Source of the DNA: a virus
Direction: 5' to 3' (one strand)
Length of the DNA stretch: 41,760 nt
Virus record (IMG/VR): IMGVR_UViG_3300032249_000636
Coordinates: 1 to 41,760 of that record
Every line of letters starts with the position of its first letter. Position 1 is the stretch's first letter. Position numbers and translations under genes: made by a program. The notes under the pieces are model-generated. The model was not told where the DNA came from and made no database searches. It saw only the letters and a list, made by a program, of their open reading frames with translations. Below are positions 5,673-16,700 of this stretch, one piece after another.

Positions 5673-7850
5673 ATGGCTGATGGAGGCACAGGCTATCGTT
5701 CACGAACTCAATACGAGCGAGACAAGTCAATCGCAAGGTCTGCGACACGGGATGCCAACCGAGAAGAAATTTGGGCGACCCTGAACACTCGTCGTCAACG
5801 ATTGATTGAGGCGGGCGTGAATCCTTCGATGCTGCCGCCGATTCTCGGGGCCAACGGAGCAAAGCCCGACCCGACCGACACGGCGAAAATCGCCACGCAG
5901 TTGCAGGGACTTGAACAACAAAGGGGCATCACTCCCGAGGGGAAAAAGGACGGTTCCACGCAGCAGCAAACGCCACCCGCCGCGCAACAGAAAGTCGCCG
6001 CCGATCAGGCAAGCGCAACAGGCTCGGCGGTGTTGAACTATCCGAAGGGCGGACCACTGGCCGACATCCCTCCTCCGACCGCCCCAAAACAACTGCCCCC
6101 GGCGTTCGCCGCCGTGCAAGCCGCCAACCCGACCTTCACCCCGCAACAGGTCGCCGATGAATTGGTCCGTCAGGAAAAGGCACGCCAGCCCGCTATTCCA
6201 AATAAACCGATGGTTCCGAACCCGGGAATGGCCGCAAGAATCGGGGCGTCAAACCCCATTTTGGCTCCGACAATGGCCGCTGCCAAAGCAACCGAGATAG
6301 CGTTGGGGACAAATGTTACAGGATTGAATCCTTCCGCCTCCACGCCTGCGCCTGCTCCCGCCGCTCCGCCTCCTGCTCCCGTCGCCCCGCCCGCCCCGTT
6401 GGATGGAGTTCCGCAACCTGATTGGCGGACGGGTGTTCCGTTCGAGCGTTCTGCTCCATCGACGCCCGACAACCTGAATCTGGCCAAAGACCCTCTCGAC
6501 TACACGAAACCCGCCGCCGAGCGGGCGTTCACCGGGATGCAGGAGGGCGAAAAAGCCCGAGCCGCAACCGCCGAGGGCAAGACCGCCGCGCCCGCTGGCG
6601 GTGCCCGTTCGGGTGCGCCGAACTGGAAAGAGGGTGCCCCGATGCAGTTCCCGCACGGAACCGAGACGGTTTACAAGGACGGGAGTGGATTTTACACCAT
6701 TGGCCCCGTGTCACAGATGACGGGCCAACCGACCAAACTTCACTTTCAACCGAGTGCCGAGCAGGCCATGACCATCCAGCACGGTGACGACTGGATGAAG
6801 CCAAACCCGGGCGCGTTCGGTAATCTCACCGACGAGGACGCACGGAAGCGCGGGTTGCCCAACGCCCTCGCGTTGCAACGCAACCTCATAATGACCAACC
6901 GGACGCTCGACCAGTTCCCCGAGCGTGGGGCCGTGCCCAATGCTCCGCTTGCCGCCATCCCGCCGCCGCCCGCCGCCGCGCAGCCCACGGCACCCGCTGC
7001 CACCGCCGCGCCCGCCGCGACTCCGCCTGCCGCAGTCACCCCGGCACCGATCGTCGCGCCTACTACTGTCGCCGCCCCGCCGCCGAACGTGATGAACACC
7101 CCTGTTGCCCCGGGTGGAGTGACGACCAACTCGAACCCTGTTCAGCCCGTGACCGTCCCGGGTGCGCCCGCCGCCGCCCCGCTCAACACTCTCCCCGCGC
7201 CCGTTCCCGGCGTGAACACCAATCCCGGTCTGAATCCCAACCTGAACTTTCCGAAACCCGCCGCGACACCGTTTCCCATCGCTCCGCCGCCGACGGGTTC
7301 CGCGCCTGCCGCGCCCGCCGCCCCGGTCGCCGCTGTGCCAAACGGCCAACCTATCAGCGGGGCAAACACTGTCGGGGCACCGTTCACCGTCGCCACGTCT
7401 CCCGGGAGTCTTTCACCGTCGATTGATCGGCAACCGACGCCGCCACTGACCCCCGAACTGGCCGCACAGCGCGATCAGATCCGCCGCGCCCAAACCGCCG
7501 CGAATTTCGGGCAGCACGCAGACACCGCCAAATCCGCCAATGAATCCATGTTTCAAGCTGGTGTTGCTGTCGGCGGGATGAAGCCGCAACCGCAAGGAAT
7601 CGTGATCGGCGGGAACGCGAACAACCCGGGGTTCGGCCAAGGCAACGCCCCTACTCCTGTTACTCCTCCGACAACGGGGCAGGTTCCAATGCCTACCTCC
7701 AAGCCTCTCGATTCCCTTCCGACTCCGACATCAAGCCTTCAATCTGCCGCGCAACCGATGCAGTCCGCCCCACCGACCGCCCCGGCTTTGACGGGTGCTG
7801 TTGACCCCGAGGAGGAATTGCGGAAGAAGAAGCTCGCAGGCATCAAATGA
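5673..7850 (+). CDS. Pro/Ala-rich low-complexity protein, probable virion-associated
   Basis: A 725-residue protein of no recognised family. A charged N-terminal 45 residues (SRTQYERDKSIARSATRD) leads into long disordered Pro/Ala/Thr/Asn stretches (about 75-250 and 415-600). A folded-looking island of about 90 residues lies near 325-400 (ETVYKDGSGFYTIGPVSQM, then QPSAEQAMTIQHGDDW), and the tail is charged (PEEELRKKKLAGIK). The disordered composition resembles scaffold-like or ejected internal virion proteins. Its stop overlaps the start of the giant polyvalent protein as ATGA, so the two are probably made together and may be partners. Confidence 0.7.
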   Translation: MADGGTGYRSRTQYERDKSIARSATRDANREEIWATLNTRRQRLIEAGVNPSMLPPILGANGAKPDPTDTAKIATQLQGLEQQRGITPEGKKDGSTQQQTPPAAQQKVAADQASATGSAVLNYPKGGPLADIPPPTAPKQLPPAFAAVQAANPTFTPQQVADELVRQEKARQPAIPNKPMVPNPGMAARIGASNPILAPTMAAAKATEIALGTNVTGLNPSASTPAPAPAAPPPAPVAPPAPLDGVPQPDWRTGVPFERSAPSTPDNLNLAKDPLDYTKPAAERAFTGMQEGEKARAATAEGKTAAPAGGARSGAPNWKEGAPMQFPHGTETVYKDGSGFYTIGPVSQMTGQPTKLHFQPSAEQAMTIQHGDDWMKPNPGAFGNLTDEDARKRGLPNALALQRNLIMTNRTLDQFPERGAVPNAPLAAIPPPPAAAQPTAPAATAAPAATPPAAVTPAPIVAPTTVAAPPPNVMNTPVAPGGVTTNSNPVQPVTVPGAPAAAPLNTLPAPVPGVNTNPGLNPNLNFPKPAATPFPIAPPPTGSAPAAPAAPVAAVPNGQPISGANTVGAPFTVATSPGSLSPSIDRQPTPPLTPELAAQRDQIRRAQTAANFGQHADTAKSANESMFQAGVAVGGMKPQPQGIVIGGNANNPGFGQGNAPTPVTPPTTGQVPMPTSKPLDSLPTPTSSLQSAAQPMQSAPPTAPALTGAVDPEEELRKKKLAGIK

Positions 7851-10760
7851 AATCCCCGCTCGACGATCTGGTTGCCAGTGGGGCCGAGACGGCTGATGCC
7901 GTCAACAGGCAGATCACGAACCCGCCCTTGCCGGGAGAACTCCCTTCACAGCAGGTCCAACGCGAAGCGCAAGAGGGCATTGTTGAGGACCGACGCAACC
8001 GCATCAAGGCGAGTCAGCTTGCCGCCCGTGGTCTTGCCCCGTATCAGAATCCTGAAACGGGTGCCGTCGCCCCCGTCACCGATCAAACGGGCGTTCCAAT
8101 TACACAGTTCGACTCGAACAACAACATCGGATACGACGCGGCGGGCGCACCCGTGGAAGTCAGCTTTGACCCCTACGGGAACCCCAAGACGAAAGACCCG
8201 TTCGCCGATCTTCCCGCCCTGACCGACGACAAGACGGGCGACATCTACAAGGTCCGCAAAGGTCTTCCGTGGCAATGGCAAGGACGGGACGAGCGAATTG
8301 CCGAAGCTCGCCGACTGGAGGATGAGCAGAAGCAACTGGCGCAAACATCGTCGGCCCTCGGGCGGAAGTTGAGCCTCGACGAACACGCGGAAAAAACCGC
8401 CCTCGCGCAGCACGACAAACTTGCCGAGGATCTCGCCGCAAAAATCCCCGTCATCGCGGGCGAAGGGTCGAGAGAGGACAAAGAGCGTCTCCTCAACGAG
8501 CATTTCGACTCGGAGTTGAAGGGCGCGACGAAGACCGACGGATTCCTCGGGTTCGGCGGAAACCCAACCGAGGACTCGATTCGCCAGCAGCAGGACATCG
8601 AGGCCCGCCGCAAAGAAGCACTCGGGACGCTCAACCAGATTTACACCATTCAGGATGAGATTCGGGCGCGTCGTGACGCTATCGCCGAATCACAGGGGCA
8701 GGCAGTTTCCATCGCCGAGCAACGCCTCAAGGGCAGTCTTCAAGCGGCGGGAATGGATCTTCCCGAGGATACGCTCCGCCAGCAGGCAAAATCTCAAGTT
8801 GGGCCGACCACTCTCGATCTTGGAGAAGGTGAAGGGTCAGTCATCCCGATTCAGAAAACCCCCGGCCAAGTCGCCGCGCAGCAACGTCTTGATTCACTTC
8901 GCCAGCAGGGAGTTGATGTCCCGGGCTCGGTGCGCGATCTGCCAAAGAATCCCACGACGGGCGAGCCCGTCGTTCCATCGAACATCATTCCCGGCAGGGA
9001 TGAGGCGGGAAATCCTCTGCCCGACGGTGAATACGCTGGAGCCGCTCGGGCGATGGAAAAGATTGAGCAGGTTCCGCTGGATTTTTGGGACAAGTGGAAG
9101 GACGTGTCGCAGGACAACCCCGAGCAATTACTCCCGTATGTCGGTAGCGCGAAAGAAATCATCGAACTCGGTTCGGTTGGTGTCGCCGCCTACAAACTCC
9201 GGTCGGGTGAAGCCGATCAGGAAGACCTTGCCTTGCTCAAGGAATTCGTCGAGCGCAACAGTCGGGACACGACGTTCATGTATAAAGTCGGCGCAGTTGT
9301 CGCCGCCCTTCCCGCTTTCGCTGGCGAACTCCTCACAACTGGCGGAACCTACACGGCGGGATCTCGCGTCGGCATCAAGATTGCCAAAGAGGGCATGGAG
9401 TGGCTTGCCACCAAAGCGGGAAAAGAACTCCTCGAAACCGCCGCCGCGAAGTTTGCCGTCAAGGGCGCGGGTGCAATCACTGGCTCGGCGTTGCAAACGC
9501 TTCCGGCAAGTGCCCTGAGAATCAGCGCAGAAACCATGACTCGGATGCTTCCCGAGATGGAGGTCGCCGAGAACGACTTGGGACAACTGGAGGGCGTCAT
9601 CACCGCCGAGGGCGACGACCTGATTCCCGCCCTGACCAAATCGTTTGGCAACCAATACGTTCAGGTCATGTCCGAGCGGACGGGCGGGGCACTCGCTTTC
9701 ATCCCGGGCGCGAAGAAGCTGGAGGCACTCAAACTCGGGTTGATGAAGAAGTGGTTCGACGTGAACCCCAAAGCGACCCCGGGCATGTTCGCCTCACTGG
9801 TCAAGCAGGCGGGGTGGCACGGAGTTATCGGGGAAATGTTCGAGGAGCGTGTTGGCGAAGTCGCGGGCGGTGCCATTGCTCTCGCCGCTGGCGACAAGGA
9901 AAACCGAGACTTCGGCGCGACGGGTTCACTTTTGCGGGGCGACCCCGCCGCCGCCTTGGAACAACTCGCCGTTGAAGGCGTGTCGTTCATGGTTCCCGGT
10001 GCCTTGGGCTCGGGCGTCGGTGTCGTGGGTGCCAAGAAAGCCGAGAAGCGCACCGCCAGCGTGGCACAAGCCTACCAACAGGAAGGCAAGGTCTTCGATT
10101 CGGTCAACACGCTCGAAGGGATCTCGCCCGAGCAAGCCGATCAGGCTGAAAAACTACGTTTTACCGCACAGACCCGTCAACAGGCACTCGCCCTTCCCCT
10201 TGTGTCTCGGCACAAGTCCGCCATCGACGACACACTGGAGGAGGTTGATTTTTGGGGCAAGCAGGACCACACGGGCGCAAAGGCGTTCCTGACCACCCCC
10301 GGCCAGCACGTTTTTGTAGCACAAGAAGTCGGGTCAGGACTCCGCAACGATACGGGAGCCGCTCCGCTTTTCGAGCAGATCGAAAGCAAACTGTCCGAGG
10401 ACGGGATCACCAACGAGGTCCAACGGCAGGCGATGGCGAACCAGATGGTCGGCTCAATGGCTCTGGCGCGGACCATCGACGAAGTTGCCAAGGGAAATCC
10501 CGTCACCGACAAAGCGACCCTCCAGATGCTTCGGACGGCAGGGGTTGTCACGTCGGGCACCAATGACAAAGGCGAAATGCAGTTGGAGGTTGACGCCCGC
10601 GCCCTCCAGATGCTTCCCAAGTCGATTGCCGAGAAATACGCCGACGACCTTGCGAATCTGAACATCAGCAACCGCATGGAACGCGGGGCTATCGAGCCCA
10701 TGCAGGCCATGTCCGAAGCGGGGCGGGTGAAGATCGGAGAAGTCGCCGCCGCCCTTTCGC
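7847..10760 (+). other. Giant protein part 1: internal-virion-like region
   Basis: Residues 1 to about 970. Charged and helical up to 330 (many DE/RK-rich stretches such as EARRLEDEQKQLAQ). Then about 405-790 contains hydrophobic Ala/Gly-rich helices: VGAVVAALPAFAGELL near 480-496, GGAIALAAGD near 676, VPGALGSGVGVVGA near 714. Alternating soluble and membrane-active helices are typical of ejected internal virion proteins of short-tailed phages. No enzyme motif seen. Confidence 0.5.
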
Positions 10761-13700
10761 CTCTGGCAGAGGAGGTCCAAACCCCGGGAACCGAGGAAGG
10801 GGCAGACCCCGGGGGAGAGTTTTCCGACCCGCCCGTGGAACAACCTCCGCAGGCACCCGAAGGCGAACCACCCGTTGAACAACCTCCGATCACCCCCGAG
10901 CCTCCGGTCACTCCCGAGGGTCAACCCCCGGTTCCCCCGGTTACTCCCGAGCCGCCCATCACTCCCGAAGGGGAACCGCCCGTTGTTACCCCCGAGCCGC
11001 CTATCGCCCCCGAGGGTGAGCCCCCTGTCCCGGGCGAACAACCTCCGCCTGTCACCCCCGAGCCGCCCGTTGTTCCGCCGACCGATCAGCCGCCTCCCGG
11101 CGAACCTCCTGTCGCGCCTCCCGCGCCCGAGCCGCAACCCCCGGGCCAACCGCCCGCCGCACCCGAGGGGGAACCTCCTGTTGCTCCCCCGGGCCAACCC
11201 CCTGTTACTCCTCCCGCGCCTGAACCGCAGCCTCCCGGTCCTGAGACGAAAGGCCAGCCCGGGGGAGAACCCCCCGCGCAGCCGCCTGCCGCCCCGCCAG
11301 AGGGCCAGCCGCCGACGGGTGGCCCCGTGACACCCCCGGGCGGGCAAACGCCTCCCAAAGCCCCCAAAGCGCGGCGTCCCATCCCCAAAATTCCCGACAT
11401 CCCTGAAATCGACGACCTGTTCGGTGCTGGCCCCCGCCCGTCCGGTGGAGTGCAGGGTATCGCCCCGCAATCGGCGGAGCCTCCCGTCGATTACAACACG
11501 CCCGAGTTCAAGTCCAAGTTGGCCAAGATCGGCGTGAAGGTTTACCAGAGTGGCGTCACCGAGCCTGCCGACTTCGCGGGAGTCATCTACGACCAGCTTT
11601 TGCGGAACAAGGGCAAGGCCGACGCCGATAAACTCACGGGTTCCATGCTCGGAATTGCGTGGCTGGAGGTTCAGGACCAGAACCCTGACGCGGTTGATTT
11701 CAGTCGCACCGAATTCAATGCCATTTTGGCCGAACTCCGCGACAGCAACGAGGAGGCACCGCCCGGGGAACCTCCCATCGCCCCGCCCGAAGGCGAACCT
11801 CCGGTTGCTCCCCCCGAGGGTGAACCGCCCGCTCCGCCAGAAGGGGAACCGCCCGTTGCGCCCCCCGAAGGAAAGCCACCCGAGGGCGAACCTCCTGTTA
11901 CGCCGCCCGAGGGCAAACCGCCCGAAGGTGAGCCTCCTGTTGCCCCGCCCGAGGGTGAACCCCCGGCACCGCCCGAGGAAAAGCCTTTATTCCCCCACCA
12001 GTGGGGCGAATTGCCGGAAGACGGCGACCGCGTTGTAGTGTCGGGCGAATGGCCTGAGTTGCGGCAGAACAAGTCCCTCTACGGACTCTCGCAACTGACG
12101 GGAACGGTTGTTCGCGCCCGCAACGGCAAGATCACTGTGGATTTCGACCCGAACGACAACGGGCAGTCCTTCCCCGACATCGAAGTGCCCGCTGAGTTTG
12201 TCGCCCCCTACGATCAGGACACCTATCCGTTCCCGCGTGACACGAAGACCCTGAAAGAAATCGACGACTACTACGAGTCGGAACTCAAGGTCATCACCGA
12301 AATTGCCACCCGCAACGGAATCGGGTTTGCTCCTGTTGACCCGAAAGAGCAATCGGATGCCTACTATTGGGGTTTCGACAGGGCGATTCACTTAAACAAG
12401 GCGGCACTTTTGGCGCGGGCCAACATGACCAACACGGATTCGCAAACCCCGCTCAAGTTCATTCAGGCAGTCCTGTGGGAAGAACTCGGTCACGCCCTCG
12501 AACACAAGGCGGCGGGATTCGATTCGGCCAAGATGGCGCAGAACGATGAGTTGGTTTGGCGGGAGTTGGTCAAAAACAACCCGTCCCGCGCCGTGATGAT
12601 TGCAAGCACCTATTCATCGGCGAAAAGCGATTCCTACCTCGGGGCGGAATACGTCAGGATGGTGTTCCAGCAACAGGTCTTGGGATTCCCGACTGGTCAC
12701 ACGGAAAAACTGCCTTCGACCCCGACGCTTCTTCGCATCATGCGGAAGATCCTCGCGTTCCTGAAAAACGCCATCAAGCCCTCGAACCTTCGGACGCAAC
12801 CGATCTTGGAAATGGTCGTGGCCAGAATGACGAGTCTGGTCCGCCAACCCGGGGAGTTGCGGAAGATCACCGACAAATGGGACTACGCAGAGGCGATCAA
12901 GGAGCGAATTCTTGCGGGTGAGAAGTTGACCAACGTGGACGCGAGGAAAATGCGCGAACACAGCAACGTTGACTTCAAGGATGACAAGGAGATGGACGAG
13001 TTCATTGAACTCGGTGCCGTCCGCGCAATGCGAGTCATCGCCGCCGACACGTCGGTTTCGGTCGAGGAGACTTACGACCGTCTCGTTGAAATCTACCAAT
13101 CGCAGCCCGTCCTGAACAACCGCACGTCGGATTCGTCGATTCGTCAGGCTTTCTCGACCCCGCCTCCGCTCGCCTACTACGCGAGCCGCATGGCCAACCT
13201 CAAAGACAAAAACGGAATCGTCGGCGAGATGACGGCGGGAAATTCCGCCCTACTGGTGGAACTCAACCCGAGGACGCAACTGTATCGGGTCAACGAAATC
13301 GACCCCGAGCGTCGGGCGCGGTTGGAGTATCTCGGGTTCGAGGCAACCGGATTCGACGCCCTCATGGAGAAGGTGTTCAACGGGGATCTCGACACGCTTT
13401 TGCTGAATCCCCCGTTTGGCACGCAAAAAGACTCCATGAACGTGAGCAAGCCGTTCACGATCACCGAGGGCGAATACACCCTCACGACCACAAGGCAGGA
13501 CCACTACCTTGCTCTCAAAGCCTTGCAAGAGGGGCTCAAGGATGACGGGCGTGCCGTGCTGATTCTCGGGAGTGTCGGGGCGACAACGGACGAGGGGCGT
13601 AAAATCGACTACGGCGGGAAGCAGTTCGCGGAGTTCCACTTCATGCTGTCCCGTCTCTACAACATCGTCGAACACATCACTGTTGACGGGGCTCTTTACA

Positions 13701-16700
13701 ACCGGATGGGCGCGGCGTGGCCCGTGGATGTCATCACCATTCAGGGCCGCAAGCCGTCCACAAAATACTCGTTGCCGTCCTTCAAACCCCCGACTATGGT
13801 TACGTCGTGGGACGAGTTGCGCGAGCGACTGGCAGAATATGAGCATCCAACCAAAAAACCCGATAAGCCAAGTGGCGGAAGCTCTGGAGGACAACCCGGG
13901 GGAGGTTCTGATGGTTCGATTCGTCGGCCCCCATCCAGACCACAACCTGACGGGAAAGACGGAGGATCTGGAGGGAACCCTGACGGGGATACTTCACAAC
14001 CACCCGAATCAGGGAATGGTGGAAAGAACCCTCAAATACCTCCAACAACTCCAGACGGAACTCCTCCCGTCGAACCCGACGCCGAAGCAAAAGGCGGAAT
14101 ACCAGAACGCGATTCTGGACGAGATGCGGACGCTACTGGACAACCTGTAAGCGGGTTCCAAACTCCCTACACGCCTCTCTCGAAGGCGAAAAAGCCCGAT
14201 GGGATGTTGACTCCCACGGAGTTAAAAACCCCGCAGGAGCGGGCTCTTGCCACGTTGGAGGAAGACGTTGGCGACATCGACGCCTTTGTTGCCCGCGAAC
14301 TCGGTTACGATTTGGGCAAAGTCGTGTTGGACGATTTCAAGGGAAAGAAAATTGGCATCGACTCATTCAAGCAAGTCCGCGAACTCGGGGCCGAACACAC
14401 ATGGAACGAGGGCGACATTGTTCTTGAATTTCGAGACGGAAAGTTGATTGAAGCGTCACGAATTGACGATGTTGAGGAGTTCCTCAACGCCCCCCGATCA
14501 TCCATCAGGTTCATGGTTGGCATTGAAACGGGCATCATGGATGACGCGGCGTTAATGTCCTCGGGGGCACCGTCATTCGACGACCCGAACGCAACTTACT
14601 ACGTTGTCTCCGACCGCACAAAGAACGACCCCAAGAAGTTGTTGGCCCAACACTTCCTCGCCGAGCAGGTTGACTCCATCGCCCTCGCTATCTGGAACCA
14701 CGACCGAGGGCACTCGGTCATTGTCGGGCACCAGACGGGAATCGGCAAAGGCCGCATCGCGGCAGGTCTGATGAAGTGGGCGCGGTTGCGCGGAATGATT
14801 CCGGTCTTTGTGACGCAGAACGAAGGTCTTTACATGGAGATGTTCAAGGACATCGACGACATCGGCGATCACGCCAACGTCACCCCGTTCTTTACCAACT
14901 TGGCCTTGAACCAAGGAGCAGGTCTTTACGATGTCACGGGGTCGCTGTGGAAACCACGGCGCAGCAGGCAGCTTGCTCACTACAACACCATCGTTAGCAC
15001 GGGCGAATTGCCCATGATGGACGTGGTTGAAGCTGTCGATACGTCCACTATCGTTGATGAGGTTGTCGAGGAAACTTCTGACGCCCCGACGGAAGAAGGT
15101 GGCGCGGGAGTTCAGTCCGTCGGCAAAAAGGGCAAGAAGGGCAAGAAAAAGGGTAAGCCGACCGAGCAGACGCAGACCACGCAAAGGCGGGCGAACGTGG
15201 TGTTCACGACCTACTCACAGTTCAACGGTCGCCCCGGCCTGCCGCGTCAGGACGTTCTTTCGGCCATCGGAGAAAAAGCCTTCTTGGTTCTGGATGAGTC
15301 GCACGGTGCCGCTGGCGATAGTCAGGTTGGCGCGTTCATGGTCGGGCTGCTTGGAAACGTCGCGGGCGCGTATTACTCGTCGGCCACGTTCAGCAAAACT
15401 CCCGCCTCGATGGGGTTGTATCACCGCACGACAATGGCGGCATCAGGGGCGAGCCCCGACGAAATCATTGCCACCATGAAGGATGGTGGTCTGCCAATGC
15501 AGCAGGTCATTTCGGAAATGCTCGGCAAGGATGGCGTTTTGACCCGCCTCGAACGCGACTTCGGGACGGTTCGCTTTCACGATCAGGAAGGAACCGAAAA
15601 CAAAGACCGAGACTACGAGGCGGCACGCAACTTCTCGGGCATCACCAAAAAGATTGGCCGATACGATGTCGCCGCCCGCCAGCAAATGCGGACGCTTCAC
15701 AATTGGCTAGGGCAGTTCGGAATCACCGTCGTTGCCGGGACAAAGCCGCAATCGGCGAAGATGGCGTCCAAGGTTCCGTTCGCCAACCTGTATTACAATC
15801 TGGTCAACACCTACGTCTTGGCCCTCAAGGCTGACTCCATTGTGAAGGAAACGATTGAGCGGGTCAAAAGCGGCACCCCCGTCCCGACCGACCCGAAGGA
15901 ACTGGAGAAATACAACGCCGATCTTGAGAAAGACAACAAGCGCATCGCCGTGTTGGAGGCGTTGAGCAACCTGACTCCCGCCGAGGCGATGGAGTTGGAC
16001 ACGCTCAAACGTCGCCGCGAGGGGCAAAAAATCATCATTCAGATTGACCTGACGGGCGAAGCAGGATTGCAGGACATGGCAGGAAGCGGGGCGGACGCCG
16101 ACTTCCGTGAAATCCTGCAACGCTACCTTCGGAATTGCGCCCGCTTCAACCTCAAGTTGCCTCTTGGGCTCGGCGAGGTTGAGGGAAACCTTTTGCAGCA
16201 GCAGTCCGCCCCCGACATCACCCCGTTGCTGATTCGTGCGGGGCGCGACCCCGGCCAAGTCACGAAAGCTGTGGAGGAGTGGCAAACCCTCTGGAACAAC
16301 GCGCAGCGGAATTTGCAGCCCGAACACATGGAGGTCAATCACACCATCGAAAAGGCGAACCTTGGAGACTTCGCCGTTTCGCCGATTGACTACATTCAGG
16401 ACAAACTGGCCGAGGCAGGCATCGCGTCGGGCGACTACACCGGACGAGGCACGGCGGTCAAAGAGGGCAAGATTGTCAGTAAGCACAAGAACACCCGGGG
16501 CGACATGGACGCCCTGAAAAAACGGTTCAACAACAACGACGATTTCAACGTCCTCATCCTGAACCGCTCGGGTGCCGTCGGAATTTCGCTCCATTCATCC
16601 GTCACCGTCGAAAGCCACAAGCAGCGGGTCATGCTCTTGGCTCAACCGTCGCCCGACATCGCGGTGTTCATGCAGACCCTTGGGCGCATTTTCAGAACGG

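Noticed and set aside
10875-11330. Alternative-frame ORF (151 codons) in Pro-rich block I, first thought to be a second nested gene
   Set aside because: Its product is a Pro/Arg/Ser/Leu-rich artefact of the repeat, and the main frame keeps high GC at third positions there, unlike the nested gene at 13839.
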